Assembly: GCA_963930185.1 (NCBI GenBank) | Contig: CAWVLT010000044.1 | Span: forward strand, 46,226 to 110,225 | Length of the DNA stretch: 64,000 nucleotides | Reading direction: 5' to 3' | From: JAGZEG01 sp963930185 | GTDB taxonomy: Bacteria; Actinomycetota; Coriobacteriia; Coriobacteriales; UMGS124 | Shown: positions 8,562 to 16,907 of the stretch, piece by piece | Position numbering within the stretch: position 1 is the first letter of the stretch | Layout of the letters: every line of letters starts with the position of its first letter | Notes under the pieces: generated by a model | Told to the model about the DNA's origin: nothing | Databases searched by the model: none | Seen by the model: only the letters and a program-made list of their open reading frames with translations | Translations under genes and position numbers: made by a program

Positions 8562-9614
8562 ATGAAAGGATGGGCGGTCGTGGGGAGGAAACTGGCGTCG
8601 GTTCAATACGTGCACGATGTGTGGCCAATCGAGGGTGCGGACTCCATTGAAGCCATAGGCGTCCTAGGCTGGACGTGCGTTGCAAAGAAAGGCGAGTTTG
8701 CGGTGGGGGACAGCTGCGTCTATTTCGAGATAGACTCGTTTCTCCCAATTGACGATCATTTCGAGTTCCTCCGCGCAAGCAGCTATAAGAATAGCGAGCT
8801 GTTGGGCGAGGGTTTTCGCCTCAAGACCCAGAAGTTCCGCGGGCAGATCTCCCAAGGGCTGGCGCTGCCCTTGAGTATTCTCCCAGAGGGGAATTATGTG
8901 CTTGGCCAGGACGTGACCGAGCTTTTGGGCGTTCGCAAGTGGGAGATAGCTGAGTTCGCGAGCAGCAACGGAACGATCATCGGGGGCCTTCCGGTGGGCC
9001 TGCCAAAGACGGAGGAATCGCGTGTGCAGGCAGAGCCCGGTTTGATCGACGAGTTTGTCGGCGTGCCCTATTACATCACAACCAAAATGGATGGCACAAG
9101 CGTCAGCATGTTTCTAATTGACGGACGCTTTGGGGTGTGCGGTCATAATTACGAGTACGCCGATGACGGCAGGTGCTCATTTTGGGATTATGCGCGAAAG
9201 CATGACATAGAGAGCAAGATGCGCGATCTTGGCATTGGCGATGTCGTTGTGCAGGGCGAGTTCTGTGCCGCCGGCATTCAAAAGAACCCGCTGAAGCTTA
9301 CCAGGCCCGAATGGTATATATTCACCGTCTATGACCCACTTACTCGCAAGCATTTCTCCCTGGACAGAATGACAAGACTTTGCGACAGACTTTGCCTGCA
9401 GGTTGTTCCCGTTGAAGAGCGGGGTGACGACCTGCCCTACAAGGACATAACGGCGCTGCTCGAGAGGGCTCGTGGTAACTACCCAAGCGGAACGACGAAG
9501 GAGGGGATCGTGATCAGGCCGCTTGTTCCTGTGTACTCAAAGACGCTGGGCGGGCCTTTGTCTATGAAAGTGATCAATAACGACTATCTGCTCAAGAAGG
9601 CAAAGCGCGAATAG
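8562..9614 (+). CDS. RNA ligase of the DRB0094 (Rnl5) type
   Basis: The 350-residue protein joins an N-terminal OB-like region (KLASVQYVHDVWPIEGADSI, then KKGEFAVGDSCVYFEIDSFL) to a nucleotidyltransferase core. The adenylated lysine is Lys175 in KMDGTS. Later motifs are EGIVIRP (314-320) and SMKVINNDYL (334-343). This architecture is that of the Deinococcus RNA ligase DraRnl, which seals RNA 3'-OH/5'-P ends, preferentially in an RNA/DNA context, and of phage relatives. ATG 8562 has no clear ribosome site; an in-frame GTG at 8580 is an alternative. The biological role of this family in bacteria is poorly understood; repair or defence are possibilities only. Confidence 0.88.
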   Translation: MKGWAVVGRKLASVQYVHDVWPIEGADSIEAIGVLGWTCVAKKGEFAVGDSCVYFEIDSFLPIDDHFEFLRASSYKNSELLGEGFRLKTQKFRGQISQGLALPLSILPEGNYVLGQDVTELLGVRKWEIAEFASSNGTIIGGLPVGLPKTEESRVQAEPGLIDEFVGVPYYITTKMDGTSVSMFLIDGRFGVCGHNYEYADDGRCSFWDYARKHDIESKMRDLGIGDVVVQGEFCAAGIQKNPLKLTRPEWYIFTVYDPLTRKHFSLDRMTRLCDRLCLQVVPVEERGDDLPYKDITALLERARGNYPSGTTKEGIVIRPLVPVYSKTLGGPLSMKVINNDYLLKKAKRE

Positions 9615-9633
9615 GTACGTCCAGGTCGAGAAG

Positions 9634-9677
9634 GCTGCGCATAAGCTCGGCAAACTCGGCTCGAGTTTATGCGCAGC
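9634..9677. repeat. Eleven-base perfect inverted repeat after the RNA ligase
   Basis: GCTGCGCATAA (9634-9644) and TTATGCGCAGC (9667-9677) form a perfect hairpin with a 22-base loop, 20 bases after the ligase stop. There is no T-run, so it may be a transcript-stabilising or Rho-assisted terminator hairpin rather than an intrinsic terminator. Confidence 0.5.
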
Positions 9678-9857
9678 TCAATTGGCGTGCGGTTGTCGTA
9701 CATTAGATGGCCGAGATGCGGCATCAAAGGGCCAGTGGCAGTTGGCCCAGGATTGCCGCGCCTATGTTGATGCGGGCTTTGACGCCCATCATACTTTGCT
9801 TGTGTGGCTGTCCCTGTGTCCTCGGTCCTCTGCTCATATACATAAGGTGCTGAGCTT

Positions 9858-9905
9858 TGTATTAGCAGCATAGAGCAAAATGCTAATACATAGCTTAGTA
9901 GTAAT
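9858..9905. promoter_or_regulatory. Operator-like dyad upstream of XRE gene 1
   Basis: A perfect ten-base inverted repeat (TGTATTAGCA at 9858-9867, TGCTAATACA at 9881-9890) is followed by TAGCTTAGTAGTAAT. The block ATGCTAA, seven to eight bases, TTAGTAGTAA recurs upstream of the second XRE gene, so it is probably an autoregulatory site for one or both proteins. Confidence 0.6.
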
Positions 9906-9925
9906 GTATGGCGGCAGGAAATACT

Positions 9926-10204
9926 GTGAGTGGCATGAAGACTGACGTGCCACATGACTACTCGCGCTTTCTCAGCCAGCTGGGACTGAGGATCCAGCAG
10001 CTGCGCAAATCAAGAAAGATATCCCAAGAGCAGCTTGGCGAGCTCATAGGCGTGAGCCGCGTCTATGTCGGCTACATCGAGCAGTCAAGGGAGATCCCGA
10101 ACCTTGAGCTGCTCTATAACATCGCAGCGGTGCTTGGTGTCGGACTGGATGAGTTGTTCGTCGGCATCGAGATTGGTGCTCCAACGAGAAGCAGAAACGC
10201 ATGA
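9926..10204 (+). CDS. XRE-family DNA-binding protein, copy 1
   Basis: A 92-residue single-domain repressor-like protein. The helix-turn-helix core reads LRIQQLRKSRKISQEQLGEL, IGVSRVYVGYIEQSREIPN, LELLYNIAAVLGVGLDELF. I choose GTG 9926: it has AGGAA six bases upstream and gives the N-terminus VSGM shared with the paralogue 375 bases downstream. An ATG at 9908 is also in frame. It has no sensor, protease or dimerisation domain, which suggests a Cro-like or antitoxin-like regulator. A strong dyad upstream suggests autoregulation. Confidence 0.85.
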   Translation: MSGMKTDVPHDYSRFLSQLGLRIQQLRKSRKISQEQLGELIGVSRVYVGYIEQSREIPNLELLYNIAAVLGVGLDELFVGIEIGAPTRSRNA

Positions 10205-10255
10205 CCACCGTGGTTTTTGAAGGCCGACATCTGACGTGCCTCGGCAGCGTGATAA

Positions 10256-10280
10256 ATGCTAACTGACAGTTAGTAGTAAG
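10256..10280. promoter_or_regulatory. Operator-like dyad upstream of XRE gene 2
   Basis: CTAACTG-A-CAGTTAG at 10259-10273 is a seven-base palindrome inside ATGCTAACTGACAGTTAG, and TAGTAAG follows. It matches the element upstream of XRE copy 1 in outline (ATGCTAA...TTAGTAGTAA), though the centre differs by one base in length. Confidence 0.6.
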
Positions 10281-10300
10281 TTCGCCTATGGGAACATAGG

Positions 10301-10546
10301 GTGTCCGGCATGGAAACTAGGACGCCCGATGACTACATGCGCTTTGTTGAGGACCTTGGCGCAAATATCAGTCGCCTTCGCAGGGAGAAGGGCTTATCCC
10401 AAGAGGAGCTTTGCGAGCTCATTGGCATAAGCAGGGTTCACATGGGCTATATCGAGCAGGCGAGAAGGACGCCGAGCCTCGAGATTCTCTACGACATCGC
10501 TCGAGCGCTTGGCGTAGGCGTGGGAGAGCTCTTTCCTGCACGCTAA
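10301..10546 (+). CDS. XRE-family DNA-binding protein, copy 2
   Basis: An 81-residue paralogue of the upstream gene. Both begin VSGM, then a short D/H-D-Y segment (TPDDYMRFVEDLG here), then the HTH: ISRLRREKGLSQEELCELIG, ISRVHMGYIEQARRTPS, LEILYDIARALGVGVGELF. It ends right after the HTH fold, 11 residues shorter at the C-terminus than copy 1. The start is GTG 10301, with GGGAACATAGG just upstream. The tandem arrangement and matched upstream elements suggest duplication of a whole transcription unit followed by divergence. Confidence 0.85.
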   Translation: MSGMETRTPDDYMRFVEDLGANISRLRREKGLSQEELCELIGISRVHMGYIEQARRTPSLEILYDIARALGVGVGELFPAR

Positions 10547-10583
10547 TCGACCTGATTTGTGTTTGCGACCTAGTGACGTGCTT

Positions 10584-10832
10584 ATGCGGGGTGCCTGTCA
10601 ACCTCGGATACTCGCGGTCGAGGTCGAGGAGGTTGCGCGTAAGCTTGGACCGGGCCGCTCGGAGTTCATGCGGGGCGCTATTGACGATCGGCTTGCCGCA
10701 GGTAGGGTAAATCCGGTAACGGTGCATGCTCATTTTGCTGTCAATCTGGACAAATCTCGACACACGGCAAAGCGATGTCGAGATTTGTCCAGATTAAACG
10801 CTATTGGAATTGGCGCAGGCGAGCCACTCTGA
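10584..10832 (+). pseudogene. Possible ribbon-helix-helix gene remnant
   Basis: A short open frame contains VEEVARKLGPGRSEFMRGAI, which resembles the helix-turn-helix half of CopG/Arc-type ribbon-helix-helix proteins (compare the common SRSEFIREAI). The segment before it is too short to supply the beta strand and first helix, and the frame then runs through the inverted repeat at 10743-10795. It is more likely a remnant than a working gene. Confidence 0.25.
10743..10795. repeat. Twenty-base perfect inverted repeat, copy 1 of a dispersed hairpin element
   Basis: The arms are AATCTGGACAAATCTCGACA (10743-10762) and its exact complement (10776-10795), with a 13-base loop. AAACGCTATTG follows. 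A diverged second copy with the same arm sequence and trailing bases lies at 23718-23772. Confidence 0.85.
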
Positions 10833-10864
10833 CGTGAGTGTAAGATCATCGGTTCGCCTGCGCC
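10812..10864. other. Long hairpin between XRE region and flavoprotein gene
   Basis: GGCGCAGGCGA (10812-10822) pairs with TCGCCTGCGCC (10854-10864). An inner hairpin CACTC-TGACGT-GAGTG lies in the loop. It sits about 100 bases beyond the stop codon of the minus-strand flavoprotein gene and could act as its transcript end. There is no clear T-run on either strand. Confidence 0.45.
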
Positions 10865-10962
10865 TTTGGTGTCTGATCGCTGCAAGGTCAATTCAAGAGT
10901 TCGTTAGCAAGTGGGTGGGATTGATCCCCCAAGCTGGCTTTCTTTATACAGACGATCGACTT

Positions 10963-12696
10963 CTAGTCCGCCGCGATTCCGTCGGCGCCCATGTCTCCGG
11001 TTTCGTCAGCTGTCTGGATGGTAGTCGCCTCAGGCATAACAGACTCGATAACGATACCTTCGTTTTCGATATAGGTGGCTGCATTATTGGCCGCTGCACG
11101 TCCGCTCCAGAAGGCGAAGGCGCTTGCCCAACCGGAATCAAGATGGTTGTAATCGCAGCCATAGCATCCGCCTGCGTCGTTGCCGATGACGTAAAGTCCA
11201 GGAATAGTCATCATTTCGGCGTTAACGGCCTCTAGCTTTTCGGTGACCTTGACACCACCGGTGGTATTGAGAATGCCGCAGATCATCTTGCACATATAAA
11301 ACGGAGGCGTCTGCACCTTATGCATGTTGTTGACATCCTTATGGAACCACCAGTCGACGCCTTCGTCCACAGCGGCGTTGTACTCTTTAACCGTTGCGAC
11401 CAGTTTTGCAGCATCAATTCCTGCGGCCTCCGCCAAGCCTTCGATGGTGTCAGCACGAATGATATTGCCTGATTCCACGGCAGCATCGAGAGCGGCCGAA
11501 AGACCCTCAATAGGATCGTTATGGGAGGGCGTATAGACGGTTGTCTTGATGGTGGGGTTGTTTTCCATCATCTCAACCATGTCGGAGTCGAAGAGTGAAT
11601 AGTACATACCATCAGGCTGGTAGATGATCTTGTAATTCGATTCATTGGAGAACCGATCGGCGAGCTTGTTGACATAGAGATAGGGTTCACGTGCTGCACG
11701 ATGTACAGGGCTGTCAATGACCTCTCCCTCTACCTGTTCGATAGTGCAGTCGTAGAAACGGATACCTTCCTCTGCGGCCCCTGCAGCCCAGGCCATACGG
11801 ATACCTTCGCCATAATGGCCACCCATGCCGCCAGCAACCTTGTGACCTTGGGTTCCGCAGGCGAGCGCTTCATTGTGCCCGCAGTATTTCTCGAGCATCT
11901 CGGGACTGTTGGCAAATCCGCCAGTTGCAATGATGACAGCTCCGGCGCTTACTTTGACTACATTACCGTCCTTATCTGTGCATGCAACGCCGATGACGCG
12001 TCCGGAGTCATCTTGAATGAGATTGTTTGCATGCGTTTCGAGCAAGAACCGAGCGTTGTCAAATTCCTCGGCTTTGGCAACGAGCTTGTTGGCGAGGTGA
12101 ATTCCACCCTTAGCATAGTTGCCATTGGCATCTTGATTCAGGAACATGATGCCTGCCGAGCCGCCGGGACCGCGAAGGCCCCACATGACACCGCCATCCG
12201 CGATGGTGCATCCTACATCATCGACAAGCCAGTCGATTGATGTGGCGCATTCTTCGGTGAACATGCGAACGAGCCTCGCATTGGCGCGCCAGCGGTTGAA
12301 GTCCATGTGATACGTGTAGGCATCAAGCGGGCTCTGAATCTCGTCACTCATCCCTGCTTCCTGCGTTGCCTTGCAGTCAAGCGTGTAGTGCGCCTCGACT
12401 CCGTAAAGGCCACCGCCGAGATAGCCAAAGTTTTCGACACCAATTACGTTAAGGCCATTTTCTGCCGCCTGCACGATCGCGCACATACCGGCACCTCCGG
12501 TGCCGATTACAACAACGTCACATGCATATTCGGTTGCATTTTCTGTATCAAGGGGAATGATCTCCAAGCTCTCACCAGCTGTTTCTTCGGCAAAGGCGGG
12601 AGAGACGGCGAGCGACGCGCCCTTCAGTGTGCCAGCAGCTATGGCTGTTGATGCTGCCCCTACGACGAAACCTCTTCTCGAGACAAGCTCACCCAT
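10963..12696 (-). CDS. Tat-exported FAD_binding_2 flavoprotein reductase
   Basis: A 577-residue protein with a Tat signal (SRRGFVVG, cleavage near PAFAEE) and an FAD fold at about 59-85 (CDVVVIGTGGAGMCAIVQ). It has the C-terminal FAD closure TIPGLYVIGNDAGG. The family includes soluble fumarate reductase and urocanate reductase, which reduce activated C=C bonds. Here the segment after GNDAGG reads YGCDYNHLDSGWASAF and lacks the Asn-Arg-Leu-Gly-Gly-Asn arginine of fumarate reductases. No covalent-FMN domain is present. AAAGGAGT precedes ATG 12696. It is downstream of an OYE-type enzyme and a LuxR regulator in the same orientation. Substrate unknown. Confidence 0.9.
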   Translation of the reverse strand: MGELVSRRGFVVGAASTAIAAGTLKGASLAVSPAFAEETAGESLEIIPLDTENATEYACDVVVIGTGGAGMCAIVQAAENGLNVIGVENFGYLGGGLYGVEAHYTLDCKATQEAGMSDEIQSPLDAYTYHMDFNRWRANARLVRMFTEECATSIDWLVDDVGCTIADGGVMWGLRGPGGSAGIMFLNQDANGNYAKGGIHLANKLVAKAEEFDNARFLLETHANNLIQDDSGRVIGVACTDKDGNVVKVSAGAVIIATGGFANSPEMLEKYCGHNEALACGTQGHKVAGGMGGHYGEGIRMAWAAGAAEEGIRFYDCTIEQVEGEVIDSPVHRAAREPYLYVNKLADRFSNESNYKIIYQPDGMYYSLFDSDMVEMMENNPTIKTTVYTPSHNDPIEGLSAALDAAVESGNIIRADTIEGLAEAAGIDAAKLVATVKEYNAAVDEGVDWWFHKDVNNMHKVQTPPFYMCKMICGILNTTGGVKVTEKLEAVNAEMMTIPGLYVIGNDAGGCYGCDYNHLDSGWASAFAFWSGRAAANNAATYIENEGIVIESVMPEATTIQTADETGDMGADGIAAD

Positions 12697-12724
12697 GATG
12701 CAACTCCTTTCATGGCTAACTAGC

Positions 12725-12765
12725 GGCGGGACATCGCCGTATGCAGTCGGAGGCGATATCCCGCC
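12725..12765 (-). promoter_or_regulatory. Intercistronic hairpin between OYE and flavoprotein genes
   Basis: GGCGGGACATCGCC and GGCGATATCCCGCC pair at 13 of 14 positions around a 13-base loop. It lies in the 139-base gap between two co-directional genes. It lacks a T-run, so partial termination or mRNA processing between the two genes is more likely than a full stop. Confidence 0.5.
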
Positions 12766-12835
12766 ACGACATTCGCTGGGTCAAGCTAAAAACATGCGCA
12801 GGATCGCGTTTGGTCCGGGGCAAAATGCCGTCGGC

Positions 12836-15073
12836 CTATAGCGCGCGTCCTACATCGTTGCCGCCGCGGATAGCAAGCGCGATGTTGAACGGCTCGTTAC
12901 AGTCTCCGATGGCATACTTCTCTGCGATGTCGATCTCATCCAAGAGCCCTGCGTTGGGCAGCGGATCGGCAGCATTGATAATGCTATCGCAGGCGATCTG
13001 CGCATCCACGCCATAGCCAGAACGAATAGTGATGCCACCTTCTTCAATAGAGATGATCTCAGAGCTCGGCCATACCTTGAGGCCAAGCGAGTAGAGGGAA
13101 GTAAGCATGAAGCGCCGGGCATGCTGGGACTGTTGGAGATCAAGATCTTCGTTGGCACTCGGGGTTACCATGATGACCTTCTTGCCGTGCACCATGAGCC
13201 ACAGAGTTGCGTCAAAGGCCTGGGCGTTCGAACCGTATACCACCACCGTGTTTCCGGTGTCATCACCCATGAACGCCTCGTATGGCAGGATCGGAACGCC
13301 TTCTCCTTGGATCTCGAGCACTGCCGGTTGAGATCCAACTGCCAGAACAACGGCATCGGGTGCGGCGCTAGCGATGGTATCCGCAGTGACCTCGGTGTCG
13401 AGAATGACCTCAACTCCGTTGATCTCAAGCTGCCGAGAAAGATAGGCAACCAGGTCATCCAGATTCTCGTGTGGGCCCTTGACCGCGTTTGCGGTCGGCA
13501 GCTTGCCGCCGAGCATGCCTGTCTTTTCGTATAGGGTAACTTTGTGACCGCGTGCGGCGGCGATACGTGCTGCCTCCATGCCTGCAGGGCCACCGCCAAT
13601 GACCATGACATTCTTTGGATCACTGGACAGAGGAGGAAGCTCGTAGGTCGCAGGGCCATTTTCGGTCATGACGCGCTGGGTCAGGGCGTTGACGCGACAG
13701 TAACCCATCTCGCGGTTTGCCTCGTTGCTGCCAATATGACAGTGCAGGCAACGACAGCATGGGGCGATTTCATCAAGGCGGCCCTCGCGTAGCTTGTTGA
13801 CATATTCAGTGTCAACGGTAAGCGGACGGGTCATGGTGTAGTAGTCGACTTTGCCCTCTTCGAGTGCGTTCTCGAAGAAGTCGGGGGCATGGGCGGGATC
13901 CATGTACGTGACCGTGCCGATGGGGATACTGACGACCTCCTTGAACTTTTTGGTCACATCGAGCAGCATACCGGCGCCCTGGTGGGCTCCATCGAGCAGG
14001 CCTTGGAAGTGACGGTCGAAGTTGTACTGATAGCCCCAAGGGTTCATCCCCTCGAGACCTTTGAGGATGAAGTAGAGATCGCTGCCAAATTGGGTGGGGT
14101 GATAGTCCTTGATTCCCAAGCGGATGCACAGGGCATCCATTCCGGCGGCCTCAAAGGCCTGGGCGAATGCCAGTTCTTCCTCAAAGGTCGTTTGCTGGTT
14201 ATAGGGAAGGTTGACCTCAATGTCGAGCGCACTGAATGCCTCGCCTATGTTGTTGGTCAGGTTGTCGTTGTCGACGATGCCCTCCATCAGCGCTTCGATA
14301 ATGAAGTCGTCGCCGCAGGCTTCCTTAATTTTCTGAACGGTTTCCACAACTATGCGGGCACGATTCTCGATGCTCTGCGGGCCGTAATCGTCAGTGCGGT
14401 GGTTATAGTAGCGTGACAAGAACTGAGTGCAGAGGGTGTTGCCGGTCATATGGAAGCCGATCCCTTTGAATCCCATCTCTTTGAACCACTGGCAGTATTC
14501 CACGGCCCCCTGCTGGAAAACCTCAATGTCTTCGACGGTCATTTCATCACAGGGCTTCACGGGCAGCGGTACAAATTGCACACCATAGTAGGTTCCATAC
14601 TGGGCACTCTCTTCGGCGAGGGCCTTTCCCCATGCCATGACTTCATCGCCGGTTACCCCATTGGGTCGTTCGGCGGTTGGCGACGGGCTGAGCCAGTCAA
14701 TATATTCCATCATGATGAACTCAACTCCGCCCTTAGCGAAGTTGAGGTAGTACTGATACATCTCATCAGTCGGGCCATTGAGGTAGGTTGCCGATCCAGC
14801 TGCCGATTTCATAATGCGGTTGCTCAACTCAAGAGGGCCGAACTTCAGAGACGAGAAGAGGGTGGTGAGCTCCTTGGTATTGGAGCGCCAGTCGGATTCA
14901 TCTTGTGGGTTTACATATGCCTGTGGAATAAGCCCTTCGACGAGCGTTGCGGAAACACCATCGGTCGCCACGGGAGCCTCCTCGGCATATGCTGGCAGTG
15001 TTGCAGCAAAAGCAACCCCTGCTCCGGTGGCGCCCGCTACTTTAATTGCGTCTCTGCGGGTAATGCTTTCCAT
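12836..15073 (-). CDS. Tat-exported Old Yellow Enzyme-type oxidoreductase (FMN, 4Fe-4S, FAD)
   Basis: The 745-residue protein has a Tat signal (TRRDAIKVAG, cleavage near PAYAEE). An FMN TIM barrel of the OYE/2,4-dienoyl-CoA reductase type follows (PLELSNRIMKSAAGSATYLN; RPLTVDTEYVNKLREGR). Next is a 4Fe-4S motif near residue 436 (PCCRCLHCHIG...GYC) and a C-terminal FAD/NAD domain (VMVIGGGPAGMEAARIAAAR near 488). The layout matches BaiCD/BaiH and DCR enzymes, which reduce enones or enoyl thioesters. GAGAGGAG precedes ATG 15073. An exported version with an NAD(P)-type domain is odd, since pyridine nucleotides are not expected outside the cell. It sits between a LuxR regulator and a flavoprotein gene. 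Confidence 0.9.
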   Translation of the reverse strand: MESITRRDAIKVAGATGAGVAFAATLPAYAEEAPVATDGVSATLVEGLIPQAYVNPQDESDWRSNTKELTTLFSSLKFGPLELSNRIMKSAAGSATYLNGPTDEMYQYYLNFAKGGVEFIMMEYIDWLSPSPTAERPNGVTGDEVMAWGKALAEESAQYGTYYGVQFVPLPVKPCDEMTVEDIEVFQQGAVEYCQWFKEMGFKGIGFHMTGNTLCTQFLSRYYNHRTDDYGPQSIENRARIVVETVQKIKEACGDDFIIEALMEGIVDNDNLTNNIGEAFSALDIEVNLPYNQQTTFEEELAFAQAFEAAGMDALCIRLGIKDYHPTQFGSDLYFILKGLEGMNPWGYQYNFDRHFQGLLDGAHQGAGMLLDVTKKFKEVVSIPIGTVTYMDPAHAPDFFENALEEGKVDYYTMTRPLTVDTEYVNKLREGRLDEIAPCCRCLHCHIGSNEANREMGYCRVNALTQRVMTENGPATYELPPLSSDPKNVMVIGGGPAGMEAARIAAARGHKVTLYEKTGMLGGKLPTANAVKGPHENLDDLVAYLSRQLEINGVEVILDTEVTADTIASAAPDAVVLAVGSQPAVLEIQGEGVPILPYEAFMGDDTGNTVVVYGSNAQAFDATLWLMVHGKKVIMVTPSANEDLDLQQSQHARRFMLTSLYSLGLKVWPSSEIISIEEGGITIRSGYGVDAQIACDSIINAADPLPNAGLLDEIDIAEKYAIGDCNEPFNIALAIRGGNDVGRAL

Positions 15074-15246
15074 GGCTTCTCCTCTCCCAGGCGCCGTCTA
15101 CTGAATGCGGCGCTTTGAGGTCAGAGTAGCCAAGGTTTTCAAGAATATGCGCCTTGATGGTTGTTCGATATCGCGAAGGGTATAGGTTGAGAATACGCCT
15201 AATCCATTCGCGGATTGGAGGGTTGACAGCCCGGGGCGGCTTATCC

Positions 15247-16629
15247 TCACTGCTTGCTATTGTTCGAGCTCGTGGGAAGGAGCTTTTCCATTAACTCCTG
15301 GCGCGAGTGGACGTTTGCCTTGCGGTAAATATTCTTGATGTGTCCTCTTACCGTGCTGCAGGACAGGAATAGCTTGTCGGCAATTTGTTGTGGAGTCTCC
15401 CGGAGAAGCAGATGGCTTGCTATTTCAGTTTCTCGTGCTGTGAACCCGAAGGAATGCATGGCAACAGCAGAGTCGCCTTGTCTTGGCATGCCGCTGGGAT
15501 TTCTATCCATGACAGATTGGATTTCTGCCTTTCTTGTACGCTGCGCGACAAAAGCCAAGATGCCGGAAACGAGCAGCAGAAAAAGGGATATCACCTCGAT
15601 TGTCGCAAACGGGGAAGGCCCTATGCTGCTCAGTGATTCGCACACGGTCCCAATAAGAGCGCCCAAGAGTGTTGATGCTGACAGGGAGCAAAAGATTGCC
15701 GATGGAAGGAGGCAGTCAGGGAGGTTGTACTCCTTTGTCGCTTCGGCAGAGGCATGAGCTAATGACAAGAACAAAACTTCCTGGATGACCAGTGTGACCG
15801 CTTTAATCGGCCCGAGATACCACAGGCCAAGTAGCGGCGCGGGAAGTAGCACTAGGGCGGTGATGAGAAATGCGGGGATAACAAGTTGTGTTTTGTAGAG
15901 CCGCAAGCGAACAAGGAAGGTTCCAATCACAACTCCTACAAGGGGTGCGATGAGATGAATGAGCGTTTGGATATCGGGGCTTAGGGCCCCCATCGACATG
16001 AACAGGTAGCTTGTCGCAACAGATATCATCGTAATTGCGGTGAATCCGAGAAGCGGCATGCTTGTGGTGCGAATTTCTTTCATCGGGCATGTACCCGAAC
16101 CACCTGCGCCATTGACAGATGGATCTGGGATCATGCGATTAGGCATGTCGTTGAGGAGCATGGCAGATATGAACGGGAATGTAGCGAAGAGGTAAAGGAG
16201 AAGTGGCGGGGGAATTGGGAGAGAAAAACAGCAGCTAAAAAGGTCGCCAACGAGGACTGCGATGCAGATGTCGAGCGGATCAGATGCTGTTCCCATAAAG
16301 CTTCTCAGGCTTATGATCTCCAGCATAATGAGTCCTGTTGCTGAGAGAAACGACCCGAAAAACCACCACATGGACTCAGGCAATGTCATGAGTATAACTA
16401 AGCCGAGCGAGGTTGATACGGCTAGGGGACACAGGATGGCGGGGGCTGTCGGATTGACTCGGCGCAGCGCGATGGGACCCAAGATGGCAACGATTGTCGA
16501 AACTAGTAGGTAGAATGCAAAGGTTGCAGAAAGCCCGGCCCCGTCTCCAGGATAGGTAAAGGCGTTTTGGTTAACACAACCTTTTCCAACTGCCCAGAGA
16601 AGTGCAAATCCGATGACCGATGACGACAT
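15247..16629 (-). CDS. Membrane-anchored LuxR-type transcriptional regulator 1
   Basis: A 460-residue protein with roughly ten to twelve hydrophobic segments followed by a C-terminal LuxR/FixJ helix-turn-helix (FTARETEIASHLLL, STVRGHIKNIYRKANVHSRQ). ATG 16629 is chosen over upstream in-frame codons because GGAGGGGGG lies just before it and the first hydrophobic segment begins at once (SSVIGFALLWAVG). It would act as a one-component sensor in the membrane that binds DNA directly. It lies upstream of, and co-directional with, the OYE and flavoprotein genes, which are its likely targets. The ligand is unknown. Confidence 0.87.
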   Translation of the reverse strand: MSSSVIGFALLWAVGKGCVNQNAFTYPGDGAGLSATFAFYLLVSTIVAILGPIALRRVNPTAPAILCPLAVSTSLGLVILMTLPESMWWFFGSFLSATGLIMLEIISLRSFMGTASDPLDICIAVLVGDLFSCCFSLPIPPPLLLYLFATFPFISAMLLNDMPNRMIPDPSVNGAGGSGTCPMKEIRTTSMPLLGFTAITMISVATSYLFMSMGALSPDIQTLIHLIAPLVGVVIGTFLVRLRLYKTQLVIPAFLITALVLLPAPLLGLWYLGPIKAVTLVIQEVLFLSLAHASAEATKEYNLPDCLLPSAIFCSLSASTLLGALIGTVCESLSSIGPSPFATIEVISLFLLLVSGILAFVAQRTRKAEIQSVMDRNPSGMPRQGDSAVAMHSFGFTARETEIASHLLLRETPQQIADKLFLSCSTVRGHIKNIYRKANVHSRQELMEKLLPTSSNNSKQ

Positions 16630-16848
16630 ATCCCCCCTCCCCTCGAGATCGCTTTCATTATAAGTAATGATTAGAGGGAGAAGGTTTTGGTGAACGCTTT
16701 TGTCCGGGCACTTCACTCGGACGCAGGGGAGGGGAGTGCGATAGAGTGGGGCCTGCGACGGCCCCCGTCGGGGGCTGGCGACAACCGCCGCCGGCCGCCG
16801 CGCGACTCCGCCGCTGCAGTAGAGGACCCCTGCGGGGCCCATCATAAA

Positions 16849-16869
16849 GCCCCTGGCTATGCCGGGGGA
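16849..16869 (-). terminator. Hairpin downstream of LuxR regulator 2; GC-rich gap
   Basis: CCCCTGGC-TAT-GCCGGGGG (16850-16868) lies 40 bases beyond the stop of the minus-strand LuxR gene, and read on that strand it is followed by CTTTATGATGG. A second small hairpin (CCCC-TGC-GGGG) follows. The rest of the 278-base gap is very GC-rich (16740-16845) and holds no gene. Confidence 0.5.
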
Positions 16870-16907
16870 TTATTACTCCGGCTGAGATGGGGCTGATTAT
16901 GCTCTAC

